Positions 22,801 to 31,666 of a stretch of DNA of 43,492 bases are shown here, in pieces; the stretch's first letter is position 1, and every line of letters starts with the position of its first letter. The notes under the pieces were generated by a model that saw nothing but the letters and a program-made list of their open reading frames with translations, searched no databases and was not told the DNA's origin. Source of the DNA: Phycisphaerales bacterium (lineage in GTDB: Bacteria; Planctomycetota; Phycisphaerae; Phycisphaerales; UBA1924); assembly GCA_022843545.1 (NCBI GenBank), contig JALHNL010000018.1, positions 1 through 43,492 on the forward strand, in the 5' to 3' direction. Position numbers and translations under genes: made by a program.

Positions 22801-23850
22801 ATGCCCACCACCCGCGCCTTTGTCGCTCAGTCCGCCACTTCGCCGCTGTCCGCCGGGATCATCGATCGTCGCGAGCCGGGCCCGCACGACGTGGAGATCG
22901 ACATCCTGTACTGCGGCGTGTGCCACTCCGATCTGCACACGGCGCGTGGCGAGTGGCCCGGGATCGTGTTCCCGGTGGTGCCGGGGCACGAGATCCTCGG
23001 GCGCGTCAGCCGCGTCGGCCGCGAGGTGAAGGGCTTCAAGCCCGGCGAACTGGCGGCGGTGGGGTGCGTGGTGGACTCGTGCCGGTCATGCCGCAACTGC
23101 CGCGATGATCTGGAGCAGTACTGCGACGCGGGCCCGACGTGGACATACAACTCGCTCGACAAGCACCTGCCGGGCAAGATGACGTACGGCGGGTACTCCA
23201 AGAAAGTGGTGGTCGACGAGCACTTTGTGCTGCACGTGCGCGAGCAGGCGAACCTGGCGGCGGTGGCGCCGCTGCTCTGCGCCGGGATCACGCTGTGGTC
23301 GCCCCTGCGCCACTGGAACGCCAGCCCGGGCAAGCGGGTGGGGATCGTGGGCCTGGGCGGGCTGGGTCACATGGGCGTGAAGTTCAGCCACGCGCTGGGC
23401 GCGCGGACCGCGCTGTTCACCACCTCTCCTGGCAAGGCGCAGGACGCCCGCCGGCTGGGGGCGGATGAGGTGATCCTGTCGCGCGACGAAGCGGCGATGG
23501 CGAAGCAGGCGCTGTCGTTCGACCTCATCGTGGACACGGTGGCCGCGCCGCACAATTTGGACCCGTACCTGAACATGCTCAAGCGCGACGGCACGCTGGT
23601 GCTGGTGGGCGCGCCCAGCGAGCCGCACCCGTCGCCGATGGTGTGGAACTTCCTGCTCAAGCGTCGGAGCCTGGCGGGCTCGGGAGTGGGGGGCATCCGT
23701 GAGACGCAGGAGATGCTGGATTTCTGCGCCGACCGCGGGATCGTGAGCGACGTGGAGGTGATCCCCATGAACGCGATCGAGAAGGCGTATGAGCGGATGC
23801 TCAAGAGCGATGTGAAGTACCGGTTCGTGATCGACATGGCGACGCTGTGA
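22801..23850 (+). CDS. Zinc-dependent NAD(P) alcohol dehydrogenase, cinnamyl-type
   Basis: This 349-residue enzyme has catalytic zinc ligands in YCGVCHSDLH (Cys near 39) and PGHEILG (His-Glu near 61), and structural zinc cysteines in CRSCRNCRDDLEQYC (near 101-115). The GLGGLGHMGVKFSHALG dinucleotide motif lies near 182. The pattern matches the YahK/AdhC group of cinnamyl-alcohol-type dehydrogenases, generally NADPH-dependent aldehyde reductases. AAGGAAAAG precedes the ATG and the previous gene ends 20 nt upstream. An octamer-based inverted repeat follows immediately. Confidence 0.92.
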   Translation: MPTTRAFVAQSATSPLSAGIIDRREPGPHDVEIDILYCGVCHSDLHTARGEWPGIVFPVVPGHEILGRVSRVGREVKGFKPGELAAVGCVVDSCRSCRNCRDDLEQYCDAGPTWTYNSLDKHLPGKMTYGGYSKKVVVDEHFVLHVREQANLAAVAPLLCAGITLWSPLRHWNASPGKRVGIVGLGGLGHMGVKFSHALGARTALFTTSPGKAQDARRLGADEVILSRDEAAMAKQALSFDLIVDTVAAPHNLDPYLNMLKRDGTLVLVGAPSEPHPSPMVWNFLLKRRSLAGSGVGGIRETQEMLDFCADRGIVSDVEVIPMNAIEKAYERMLKSDVKYRFVIDMATL

Positions 23851-23942
23851 GCCACAGGGCCACATCGCACGGGGCCACAGGGCACATCAATCAGCAGCGC
23901 GGTCTTCATGTGCCCTATAGCCCTGTGCTCTGCGGCCCCGTG
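23851..23942 (+). repeat. Inverted pair of degenerate octamer arrays
   Basis: The left arm reads GCCACAGG, GCCACATC, GCACGGG, GCCACAGG, GCACATC (23851-23887). The right arm (23908-23942) reads ATGTGCCC..., GCCCTG, and GGCCCCGTG as complements. Exact pairings are GGGCACAT 23880-23887 with 23908-23915, and CACGGGGCC 23868-23876 with 23934-23942. Its architecture is like the arrays at 3022-3228. It may serve as a terminator between the dehydrogenase and argF. Confidence 0.7.
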
Positions 23943-23973
23943 GTCACCCCTCGCGCGGCTCCACGCGGGGCGC

Positions 23974-23979
23974 TACCCT
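23974..23979 (+). promoter_or_regulatory. -10 element TACCCT of argF
   Basis: GCGCTACCCT ends 9 nt before the argF ATG, predicting a 5' leader of only 2-3 nt. No Shine-Dalgarno sequence is present; the interval is CGCCCCCAT. Confidence 0.45.
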
Positions 23980-23988
23980 CGCCCCCAT

Positions 23989-25029
23989 ATGAACGGCTCG
24001 CTCTACCGCACGCTGTCCGTGAAAGACCTCCTCAACGTGGGCGATCTCTCGACCGCCGACATCGAGTCGCTGTTCGCGACGGCGGCGAGCGTGAAGCGCG
24101 AGCCCCTGCTGCACTCGCGGGCGCTCTTGGGCATGAGCGTGATCCTGATCTTCGAGAAGCCGTCGCTGCGCACGCGGGTGTCCTTCGAGGTGGGCGTCAA
24201 CCGCCTGGGCGGGCAGGGGATCTACTTCGACGCCTCGGGCGAGAAGATCGGCGAGCGCGAGACGGTGAAGGACTACGCCAAGAACCTGGAGCGGTGGGTG
24301 CACGCGATCGTGGCCCGCACGTACAGCCACCAGGCGCTGGTGGGCCTGGCCCAGAACACCCGCGTGCCCGTGGTGTGCGCGCTCTCCAATGACCATCACC
24401 CCTGCCAGGCGCTGGCCGACTTGTTCACCCTGCGCGAGCACTTCGGCACCCTCAAGGGCGTGCGCCTCGCCTACGTGGGCGACGGCAACAACGTCTGCCA
24501 CTCGCTCATGCAGTGCGCCACCAAGCTCGGCGTGGACGTCACGGTCATCGGCCCCGAGAAGTACTGGCCCGACGAGGACATCGCGGCGGCCTGCAAGCAG
24601 TTCGCCCGCAAGAGCGGCGGCAGCCTGACGCTCACCGCCGACCGCGCGAAGGTGAAGGACCATGACGCGGTGTACACCGACGCCTGGGTGAGCATGCACC
24701 AGACCGGCGAGGGCGCGGCCCGTGTGGCGGCGCTGTCGCACTACCAGGTGAACGCCGAGCTCATGGACCGCACCAGCGAGCACGCGGTCTTCATGCACTG
24801 CCTGCCCGCCCACCGGGGCGAAGAGGTGACCGACGAGGTCATCGACAGCCCCGAGAGCCTGGTGTATCAGCAGGCCGAGAACCGCATGCACGCGCAGAAC
24901 GCGGTGCTGCTGCACCTGGTCGCCTCGCGCCGCGAGACGCTGATGAAGCCCTTCCCCACGCGCGCCGGGGGCGACGCGAAGGCGGGGGCGGTGGTGGTGA
25001 GGCAGAGGAAGGCGAGGAGCAAGCGGTAG
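23989..25029 (+). CDS. argF: Ornithine carbamoyltransferase
   Basis: This 346-residue enzyme joins carbamoyl phosphate to ornithine to give citrulline, the sixth step of arginine synthesis. The carbamoyl-phosphate motif is FEKPSLRTRVSFE near 56 (S-x-RTR). HHPCQALADLFTL is near 132, YVGDGNNVCHSL near 157, DAWVSMHQTGEG holds the ornithine-binding D-x3-S-M, and MHCLPAHRGEEV is the Cys loop. The C-terminus has a basic tail (RQRKARSKR). The upstream in-frame extension to 23908 is rejected because it reads through the repeat. argG and argH follow on the same strand after a broken gene pair. Confidence 0.96.
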   Translation: MNGSLYRTLSVKDLLNVGDLSTADIESLFATAASVKREPLLHSRALLGMSVILIFEKPSLRTRVSFEVGVNRLGGQGIYFDASGEKIGERETVKDYAKNLERWVHAIVARTYSHQALVGLAQNTRVPVVCALSNDHHPCQALADLFTLREHFGTLKGVRLAYVGDGNNVCHSLMQCATKLGVDVTVIGPEKYWPDEDIAAACKQFARKSGGSLTLTADRAKVKDHDAVYTDAWVSMHQTGEGAARVAALSHYQVNAELMDRTSEHAVFMHCLPAHRGEEVTDEVIDSPESLVYQQAENRMHAQNAVLLHLVASRRETLMKPFPTRAGGDAKAGAVVVRQRKARSKR

Positions 25030-25052
25030 ACTGCCGGCGCAGCGGGAAAGCC

Positions 25053-25304
25053 ATGCCGAAGATCTTTGAGATAGACGGGTTCGCGTTCTTCTTCTAATCC
25101 AACGAGGGGCACGAGCCCGTGCATGTCCACGTTCGCAAGGGCGACGCCGCGTAGCCTTCCGCGGTCGCCAAGTACTGGATCGCTCCGATCCGCGAGGAGT
25201 TTTCCGATGGCTTCACCAAGTCGGATTCACGGCGCATCGTCAAGATCATCCGGCAGCGCGAGGGCGACATCGTCGCGGCGTGGCGGAAGCACTTCGGATT
25301 CTGA
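25053..25304 (+). pseudogene. DUF4160 gene with two in-frame stops
   Basis: Translation from the ATG at 25053 gives MPKIFEIDGFAFFF, then TAA (25095-25097), SNEGHEPVHVHVRKGDAA, TAG (25152-25154), then PSAVAKYWIAP...RRIVKIIRQREGDIVAAWRKHFGF and the natural TGA at 25302. The whole 84-codon frame is otherwise intact and matches the DUF4160 family (MP-I--I-GF-F-FFS-EG-EP-HVHV-KG). The first stop replaces the residue that is usually Tyr or Phe. A TAGACT -10-like element at 25027 precedes it. The family commonly precedes a DUF2442 gene in toxin-antitoxin-like pairs, as here. Sequencing error would have to explain two separate substitutions. Confidence 0.85.
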
Positions 25305-25329
25305 GCCGAGGATCGACACGCTGGATTTC

Positions 25330-25629
25330 GTGCGCTCGGGAGCGAGAGCCTATCTCGCCGCGATCTTGACCGACGGACGAGTGGTGTTCACTCCGCTGGC
25401 GTGGTACCCGATCATCGAACGGGCGACTGCTCGCGACCGATCCAAGTGGCGGCTGATCGGTGGCGGTCGCGGTGTCACGTGGCCCGATCTCGACGTGGAC
25501 CTGTCCGTCGCCGGCATGCTCGCGGGCGTGCCGGATGTGACGCTCAAGGCCGCCGGCGCGACCGACAGCGCCGAGCACGCCCGGGCGCTGCGCCGCGTCC
25601 TCTCCGGGCGAACCCGCAAGGCGGGATGA
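25330..25629 (+). CDS. DUF2442 domain protein, start uncertain
   Basis: The conserved part runs from AYLAAILTDGRVVFTPLAWYPIIERAT to RLIGGGRGVTWPDLDVDLSVAGMLAG, which fits DUF2442 (a DG-x-V-L strand, a WE/WRL-GGG turn and the WP-LD-D-SV-G-L-G end). From the GTG at 25330 it would be 99 residues. No ATG is available near the expected N-terminus, and the longer frame back to 25123 is only a shadow of the DUF4160 gene. Its partner upstream is broken, so this gene may be a remnant as well. Function is unknown; DUF4160/DUF2442 pairs are thought to be toxin-antitoxin-like. Lower GC and no operon role suggest past insertion between argF and argG. Confidence 0.65.
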   Translation: MRSGARAYLAAILTDGRVVFTPLAWYPIIERATARDRSKWRLIGGGRGVTWPDLDVDLSVAGMLAGVPDVTLKAAGATDSAEHARALRRVLSGRTRKAG

Positions 25630-25758
25630 TCGCCCCCTCGCGGTCCGTCGCCCCGCCTTTGGCTCGCATATCTTCCGCCTGTCCATCCGCAATGCGGGCC
25701 GCGGGTGAGTGACTCCCACCTGGCCACCGCCCACTGGCCTCTGCCCCCTTCCCTCCCC

Positions 25759-27030
25759 ATGGCCAAGAAAGTCGTCGTCGCGTACTCCGGCGGTCTGGAC
25801 ACTTCAGCCGTCATCCCCTGGCTCAAGGAAAACTACAACTGCGACGTGTACGCCGTGGTGGGCGACGTCGGCCAGGGCGCCGAAGAGCTCAAGGGCGTCG
25901 AGAAGAAGGCGATCAACTCGGGCGCCGAGGACTGCGTCGTCGTCGATCTCAAGCGAGAGTTCGCGGAGGACTACTGCTTCCCGATGCTGATCTCGGGCTC
26001 GATCTACGAGTCGCGGTATCTGCTGGGCACGTCCATCGCCCGTCCCATCCTCGCCAAGGCTCAGGTGGAGTACGCCCAGGCCATCGGCGCCGACGGGCTG
26101 TGCCACGGCTGCACGGGCAAGGGCAACGACCAGGTGCGCTTCGAGAGCACATACGCCGCGCTGGCCCCCACGCTGGAGGTCATCGCCCCCTGGCGGATCT
26201 GGAACCTGCGCGGTCGCGAGGACCTGCTGAAGTACCTGGCGGACCGCAAGATCCCGACCACCGCCAGCGCGACCAAGATCTACTCGCGCGACCGTAACCT
26301 GTGGCACATCAGCCACGAGGGCGCGGCGCTGGAAGACCCGTGGAACACCGTGCCCGACGACATCTGGATGCTCACCACCCACCCGTGGCAGGCCCCCGAC
26401 AAGCCCCAGGACGTGAGCATCACCTTTGATCGCGGGCGCCCCATCGCGCTCAACGGCGTGGGCATGTCCGGCGACGACCTGGTCATCAAGCTCAACCAGA
26501 TCGCGGGCAAGCACGGCGTGGGCCGCGTGGACATCGTCGAGAACCGCCTGGTGGGCATGAAGAGCCGCGGTTGCTACGAGACCCCGGGCGGAACCGTGCT
26601 CATGGAGGCCCTGCGCGGGCTGGAGCAGTTGGTGCTCGACCGCGAGACGCTGCACTACCGCGAGGCCCAGGCCCTCAAGTTCGCCGAGATCATCTACAAC
26701 GGCGCGTGGTTCACTCCGCTGCGCGAGGCGATGTGGGCCGGGTTTGAGAACATCGCCCGCGTGATGAACGGCGAGATCGTGGTTCGGCTCTACAAGGGCA
26801 CCGCGACGACCGTCCGCCGCAAGAGCCCCAACTCGCTCTTCAACGAGGCCTTTGCGACGTTCAGCAAGGACGAGGTGTACGACCAGAAGGACGCCGGCGG
26901 GTTCATCCGCCTCTTCTCGCTCCCCTCGCGGATCGCCGCGCTGCAGAAGATGGCCAAGAAGAGCAAGGGCGGCAACGGCCGGCGCGTGGAAGTGAAGCCC
27001 GTGGGCAAGAAGGTTCGCGGCGGGGTGTGA
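25759..27030 (+). CDS. argG: Argininosuccinate synthase
   Basis: This 423-residue enzyme condenses citrulline and aspartate using ATP. The N-terminal pyrophosphatase motif is [18 protein letters not shown] (SGGLDTS). [28 protein letters not shown] (near 115), [13 protein letters not shown] and [20 protein letters not shown] are family hallmarks. The start [12 protein letters not shown] at 25759 is chosen because the 18-codon extension has no family match. The C-terminus is Lys/Arg-rich. argH follows after 10 nt, so the two are one transcript. The pathway partner argF is 730 bp upstream across the DUF4160/DUF2442 remnant. Confidence 0.96.
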   Translation: MAKKVVVAYSGGLDTSAVIPWLKENYNCDVYAVVGDVGQGAEELKGVEKKAINSGAEDCVVVDLKREFAEDYCFPMLISGSIYESRYLLGTSIARPILAKAQVEYAQAIGADGLCHGCTGKGNDQVRFESTYAALAPTLEVIAPWRIWNLRGREDLLKYLADRKIPTTASATKIYSRDRNLWHISHEGAALEDPWNTVPDDIWMLTTHPWQAPDKPQDVSITFDRGRPIALNGVGMSGDDLVIKLNQIAGKHGVGRVDIVENRLVGMKSRGCYETPGGTVLMEALRGLEQLVLDRETLHYREAQALKFAEIIYNGAWFTPLREAMWAGFENIARVMNGEIVVRLYKGTATTVRRKSPNSLFNEAFATFSKDEVYDQKDAGGFIRLFSLPSRIAALQKMAKKSKGGNGRRVEVKPVGKKVRGGV

Positions 27031-27040
27031 GGAGCGAGCG

Positions 27041-28432
27041 ATGGCCCTCTGGGGCGGACGATTCGAAGGCCAGGCCAGCCCGCTCTTCAAGCGGTTCAAT
27101 GATTCCCTGCGCTTTGACTGGCGGCTGGTGAGGGCTGACATCCTGGGCTCCAAGTTCTGGGCCGCGGCCATCCAGCGGGCGGGCGTGCTCACGGCCGACG
27201 AGCTCGCCCGCCTCACCGCCGCGCTCGATGAGCTCGATGCCGAGGCGCAGAAGCTCGGCCCTGCGCTGGGCGAGCAGGGCGATGAAGACGTGCACTCGTG
27301 GGTCGAGCGCAACCTGATCGCCAAGGTGGGCGACCTGGGCAAGAAGTTGCACACGGGCCGCTCGCGCAACGACCAGGTGTGCACCGACCTGCGGATCTAC
27401 ACCGTCGACGCGATCATCGATCTCAAGGAGGGCGTGCGCGCGGCGCAGCGGTCGCTGGTGGGGCTCGCCCATCGCGAACGCGGCGTGGTGATGCCCGGCT
27501 ACACCCACCTGCAGCGCGGGCAGCCGATCCTCTTCTCGCACTGGTGCCTGGCCTACGCGGAGATGCTCGACCGCGACGCGGCGCGCTTCGACGACGCGCT
27601 CCGCCGCGTCGCCCTGCTGCCCCTGGGCTCGGGCGCGCTGGCGGGCACGGCCTACCCCGTGGACCGCGAGCGCCTGTGCCGCGAAATGGGCTTGGTCGCG
27701 GCCAGCCGCAACAGTCTGGACGCGGTGGGCGACCGCGATTTCGTGTTCGAGACGCTGGCGTGCTGCGCCATGGCGTCGATCCACCTTTCGCGCCTGGCCG
27801 AAGACCTCATCCTCTACTGCTCCAGCGAGTTCGGGTTCGTGACGCTCGACGACTCGGTGAGCAGCGGCTCATCGCTGATGCCGCAGAAGAAGAACCCCGA
27901 CTCGCTGGAGCTGACGCGGGCCAAGAGCGGGCGGATCATGGGCGCGCTGGTCGCGCTCGCAACGGTCATGAAGGGCCTGCCGCTGGCGTACAACAAGGAC
28001 CTGCAGGAAGACAAGGAGCCGCTGTTCGACGCGGTCGAGCACCTGGGTCTCACGCTCGCGATGCTCCCCCCGGTGCTGGACACGCTGAAGGTCAACCGCG
28101 ACGCCTGCCGCGCCGCCGCCCTGGGTGATGGCACGATCCTCGCGACGGAACTGGCGGACTACCTGGTGTCCAAGGCGGGCGTGCCCTTCCGCGAGGCGCA
28201 CGACATCGCGGGGCGCGCGGTCCGCCTCACGCTCAGCACCGGCACGCCTCTGCACAAGCTCAGCGCGGAGCAGTTCCGCTCGATCGACCCGCGTATTGGC
28301 CCCGACGTGTTCGCCGCGCTCACGCCCGAGGCGGCCGTCGCGAAGCGCGACGTTCTGGGCGGCACCGCGCCGGACCGCGTGGAGAAGCAGATCGCCGACG
28401 CCGCCCAGCGGCTCGGGGTGAAGTTGGCATGA
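27041..28432 (+). CDS. argH: Argininosuccinate lyase
   Basis: This 463-residue enzyme cleaves argininosuccinate to arginine and fumarate. It belongs to the fumarase/aspartase superfamily: ALWGGRFEG at the start, DEDVHSWVERNL, HTGRSRNDQV near 108, MPGYTHLQRGQP near 155 with the catalytic His, and the mobile signature loop SSGSSLMPQKKNPD near 280 with the catalytic Ser. The length is normal. GGAGCGAGCG precedes the ATG. The stop overlaps the start of the next gene by ATGA, implying translational coupling. Confidence 0.97.
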   Translation: MALWGGRFEGQASPLFKRFNDSLRFDWRLVRADILGSKFWAAAIQRAGVLTADELARLTAALDELDAEAQKLGPALGEQGDEDVHSWVERNLIAKVGDLGKKLHTGRSRNDQVCTDLRIYTVDAIIDLKEGVRAAQRSLVGLAHRERGVVMPGYTHLQRGQPILFSHWCLAYAEMLDRDAARFDDALRRVALLPLGSGALAGTAYPVDRERLCREMGLVAASRNSLDAVGDRDFVFETLACCAMASIHLSRLAEDLILYCSSEFGFVTLDDSVSSGSSLMPQKKNPDSLELTRAKSGRIMGALVALATVMKGLPLAYNKDLQEDKEPLFDAVEHLGLTLAMLPPVLDTLKVNRDACRAAALGDGTILATELADYLVSKAGVPFREAHDIAGRAVRLTLSTGTPLHKLSAEQFRSIDPRIGPDVFAALTPEAAVAKRDVLGGTAPDRVEKQIADAAQRLGVKLA

Positions 28433-28950
28433 CCACGCCCGCGTCACCCAGCCCGGTGGGGTTGCGCGCTCGCCGCCTGCGCCGTTGGCGTTGGTGGGGG
28501 GGGATCGCGTTCCTTGTGCTCGCGCTGCTCGCCGTGGCCACCACCGGCGGGCGCGAGGGCGGCCTGCGCGTCGGGGTCGCCTACCTCTGTGTGGGCGATG
28601 CCTGCCTGCAGATCGGCGCGGGCACCACCAAGCTGCTCGACGACATGGCCGCCGCCTGGGGACCGCTGTACTTCCGCAAGTCGTGGAACTCCGATTGGAC
28701 GGTCGCCTGGCGGCCCTTCCGCGTCTATCTCAACTACGACGCGACCTTCTGGCAGCACGCGCTGATTGTGCCCCTGTGGCCGCTGGTGCTGGGCTCGTGC
28801 GCCGTGTGGGCCTGGGCCTCCGGCGCGCTCGCCGGTCTGCGATGGGCGCGAACCTCGCACTGCGCCGCGTGCGGGTATGACCTGCGGGGCGTGCGCGAGC
28901 AAAGCGGCCGGCGCACCTGCCCGGAGTGCGGGCAATCCGGGCTGGCCTGA
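28429..28950 (+). CDS. Membrane protein with C-terminal zinc ribbon
   Basis: This 173-residue protein has an Arg-rich N-terminus (LRARRLRRWRWWG), a membrane helix (IAFLVLALLAVATTG, about 27-41), an extracytoplasmic-type middle with many Trp and Tyr, and a second hydrophobic segment (ALIVPLWPLVLGSCAVWAWASGALAG, about 111-136). It ends in a zinc ribbon CAACGYDLRG...CPECG. This ending is frequent in planctomycete membrane proteins of unknown function. Its ATG overlaps the argH stop, so it is coexpressed, but no role in arginine synthesis can be claimed. It converges on the kinase gene with a 10-bp gap. Confidence 0.75.
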   Translation: MTTPASPSPVGLRARRLRRWRWWGGIAFLVLALLAVATTGGREGGLRVGVAYLCVGDACLQIGAGTTKLLDDMAAAWGPLYFRKSWNSDWTVAWRPFRVYLNYDATFWQHALIVPLWPLVLGSCAVWAWASGALAGLRWARTSHCAACGYDLRGVREQSGRRTCPECGQSGLA

Positions 28951-28960
28951 CTCTGTCCGG

Positions 28961-31555
28961 TTATCGAATCCCGGCGGCCCGCCTCACCCGCGCGGCCTCG
29001 GCCTCCTCGCCCAGCGCGCTCAGAACACGGGCGTAGATCACGCCGGCTTCGCGCGTGTGGGCGTGGGTCGCGCCGCGGTGCTTGAGATTGCCCTCAAACG
29101 CGGCCCGCAGCGACTCGCGCGCCCCGGGCAGATCGCCCGTGGCCTCAAGCGCCGCGCCCAGCGCCGTGCGCCCGCGAAGCCGGTACTGGTGAGACTCGGA
29201 GAACCCGTCGGTCATGGCGGTGATCCGCCGGGCCAGCGCCAGCGCGGCGGGCGGGTCGCTCTCCGCCTCCAGCAGGGCCAGCTCCAGAGCGACCAGTTGC
29301 CAGCCGCTGTACTGCTCGCCCGCGGTGCGCTCGTAGCGCGGCAGGACGTCGCGATAAAGCGCCCGCGCCTCGCCGGGTTTGCCGTGCCGGCGCAGCAGTT
29401 GCCCCAGGGCCTGGGTTGAGTTGAGCGTGCTCACGTCGTCGGGGCCCAGGTCGCGGGTGTTGATCGCGATGATCTCACGCTGAGTCGCCTCGCTCAAATC
29501 CGGCTCTCGCAACACTTCGTACACCGAGACCAGTTGCGCCATGAGCGCCGTCTGCTCGCCGCTCACGTTCGTGTCCAGCAGGCGATACTCCGCGACGATG
29601 GCCTCCATCAACGCCCGGGCCACCGCCACATCGCCGCGCCGCAAGAGGTCCACGGCCAAAGCGGAGCGTGAACGCAGCGTGTCCAGGCCTTGGCGACCCT
29701 CGGGCTCGCTCAGCGCGTTGACGACCAGGCTGTGAATGACCATCGCTTCGGGCAGCAGGTCCGACTGGGCCATCCACTCCGCGATCTGCCGCGCGCTGGC
29801 GACGGTGTCGGGGTGACGCGGGCCCAGGGCGTGCTTGCGCAGGTCATGCGCCCGCGCCAGTTCGCGGATCGCCCGCCCCCGGTCGCCCGAGCCCAGCGCC
29901 GCCTGGCCCAGGAAGTGCCTCACCGCGGCCTCCACCTCGGGCCGCTGGGAGAAGGTCAAACCCGCACGGTCGGAGGCCAGGCGGATCGCATCGGCGACCG
30001 TGAACTCGGGCCCGCGCTCGATGGCCCTGGCCCCGGTGAACACGCGGGTCATGAAGGCGTTCATCGTCTCGATCACTTCGCGGGCGCGCACGGCCTCGTC
30101 GCGCTTGCGGTCCGCCTCGCGCTCCGCGGCCACCGCGCGGTTGCGTTCCACCGTGAGCCGCGCGACAAACACCGCCGTGCCTCCGACGATCAGCAGCGTC
30201 GCCGCCAGCCCCAGCAGGCTCAGCGCGAGGTTCCGCCTGTGCCACAGAACCAGCGTGCCCACCGGTCCCAGCGGGCGGGCCTGCGTCACGCGGCGCGAGA
30301 GCCAGGCCTCCAGGTCGTCCGCCAGCCTCTCGGCGGTGGCGTAGCGATCCTCCACCCGGTAGGCCGTGGCCCGGTCGGCGATCGCCGCGAGCGTGCGGTC
30401 AAGGTCGGGCAGCGCGCCGCGGATGGGAGGGATGGGCGTGCTTCGGGCCAGGTCCATGACCTGCCCCGCGCTGTCGCCCTCGCCGGGGCGCGGGGGCGTG
30501 CGGGGCGCGGCGCCCGTCAGCAGCGCACGCAGCGTGGCCCCGAGTGCGAACACGTCCGACGCCGGCGTGGCTCCCTCGCCCCGCGCGACCTCGGGCGCCA
30601 TGTACGCCGGGGTCCCCGCGACGCGCAGGGCCACCGCACGCGTGCCCCCCGGATCGGCCCAAACCGAGAGCCCGAAGTCGGCGATCATCGGGCGGTCACC
30701 CGCCGCCAGCAAAATGTTCGCGGGCTTCACGTCGCGGTGAACCAGCCCGCGAGAGTGCGCCGCGGCCAGCCCGCGCCCCACCGCGGCGATCAGCCGCGCC
30801 GCCCGCGCCGTAGCCACCGGCCCCCGCCTCAGCAGGTCCTCCAGCGTGCCCGGCTCTCCCTCGCCGGCCTTCACGAGCTGCGTGTCGATGAAGTACTCGC
30901 CCGACTCGGGCAGTTCTCCGGCTTCATGAACGCGCACGACCGATTCGTGCTCGAGCGCCGCGGCCGCACGGGCCTCATTCAGAACCGCCTTCACGCCGCG
31001 GTCGCCCGGAAGGCCGGCGGCGAGGAGAAGCTTGAGCGCCACGTGCCTTTGCAGGCGGGTGTCCAGCGCGTGCCAGGTTTCGCCGAAGGAGCCCTGTCCC
31101 AGGAGTTCGAGCAGTTCGTACTTCCCCAGCCGTGTTCCGCGCTCGCGGATGGGCATCGCCTCCGCCGCCGCGTCGCGCAGGAGCGCGGAGAGTTCGATCA
31201 CCGCGTCCACCTCGCCCGCCAGCGCGGGCGTGCGTGCCCGCAGATCAGCCCCGATCGCCTCCAGGCTCTCGCCAGCCCGGGCCGCCACCTCCGCCATCAG
31301 CACCGCGCGGCAGGCCGGGGGTGAGTTCACCAGTGAGGGGACCGCGGCCAGATAGTCCTCGATCCGCGAGGGCAAGCCATGCTCGCGCCGCAGTTCAACA
31401 TCCGCCGCCACCGCGTCGCTCAGCGCGTCCTGATCCGCGAGCACGGCGGGCGTGAGCACGTCGCTGATGGCCGGCGATTCCCGCCCCCGCCAGACCGCGC
31501 GCACGAGCGTGCCCACCTCAGCGGGGCCCGAGAACGGACTGTTGGGGCTCCCCAT
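28961..31555 (-). CDS. Transmembrane Ser/Thr protein kinase with TPR-like region
   Basis: This 864-residue Hanks-type kinase has an N-terminal region (1-140) without recognised motif apart from an acidic helical stretch. The kinase domain (about 144-420) has glycine loop LGQGSFGE (152-159), Lys175 in HVALKLL, HRDVKPAN (273-280), DFG (293-295) and APE (320-322), so it looks active. One membrane helix lies at about 443-466, followed by an Arg/Glu-rich coiled segment and about 340 residues of helical repeats resembling tetratricopeptide repeats (GDRGRAIRELARAHDL, HGKPGEARALYRDVL, GDLPGARESLRAAFE). The ATG at 31555 is chosen because longer frames run antisense into the sigma gene. It is divergent from that gene, a pairing common in Planctomycetota. 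Confidence 0.92.
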   Translation of the reverse strand: MGSPNSPFSGPAEVGTLVRAVWRGRESPAISDVLTPAVLADQDALSDAVAADVELRREHGLPSRIEDYLAAVPSLVNSPPACRAVLMAEVAARAGESLEAIGADLRARTPALAGEVDAVIELSALLRDAAAEAMPIRERGTRLGKYELLELLGQGSFGETWHALDTRLQRHVALKLLLAAGLPGDRGVKAVLNEARAAAALEHESVVRVHEAGELPESGEYFIDTQLVKAGEGEPGTLEDLLRRGPVATARAARLIAAVGRGLAAAHSRGLVHRDVKPANILLAAGDRPMIADFGLSVWADPGGTRAVALRVAGTPAYMAPEVARGEGATPASDVFALGATLRALLTGAAPRTPPRPGEGDSAGQVMDLARSTPIPPIRGALPDLDRTLAAIADRATAYRVEDRYATAERLADDLEAWLSRRVTQARPLGPVGTLVLWHRRNLALSLLGLAATLLIVGGTAVFVARLTVERNRAVAAEREADRKRDEAVRAREVIETMNAFMTRVFTGARAIERGPEFTVADAIRLASDRAGLTFSQRPEVEAAVRHFLGQAALGSGDRGRAIRELARAHDLRKHALGPRHPDTVASARQIAEWMAQSDLLPEAMVIHSLVVNALSEPEGRQGLDTLRSRSALAVDLLRRGDVAVARALMEAIVAEYRLLDTNVSGEQTALMAQLVSVYEVLREPDLSEATQREIIAINTRDLGPDDVSTLNSTQALGQLLRRHGKPGEARALYRDVLPRYERTAGEQYSGWQLVALELALLEAESDPPAALALARRITAMTDGFSESHQYRLRGRTALGAALEATGDLPGARESLRAAFEGNLKHRGATHAHTREAGVIYARVLSALGEEAEAARVRRAAGIR

Positions 31556-31596
31556 AGCGATACCCGCCACACATTGCTTGTGGTCCGACGCAATCC

Positions 31597-31606
31597 ATGG
31601 TACCCT
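31597..31606. promoter_or_regulatory. Overlapping divergent -10 elements of kinase and sigma genes
   Basis: The palindrome GGTACC (31599-31604) yields TACCCT on the plus strand (31601-31606, toward the sigma gene) and TACCAT on the minus strand (31602-31597, toward the kinase). Both fit the window's -10 pattern, so polymerase binding in the two directions would be mutually exclusive. Predicted leaders are about 54 nt and 35 nt. Confidence 0.45.
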
Positions 31607-31666
31607 GTTTCCTAAGTGCGACCGTGGTGTCCGTGTGACGGACGCCCGCCCAAGAGACCTGGAATC

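Noticed and set aside
25123-25329. N-terminal half of a 168-codon frame ending in DUF2442
   Set aside because: It overlaps the DUF4160 pseudogene in another frame and has Ser/Arg-rich shadow composition. Only the part from about 25330 resembles DUF2442.
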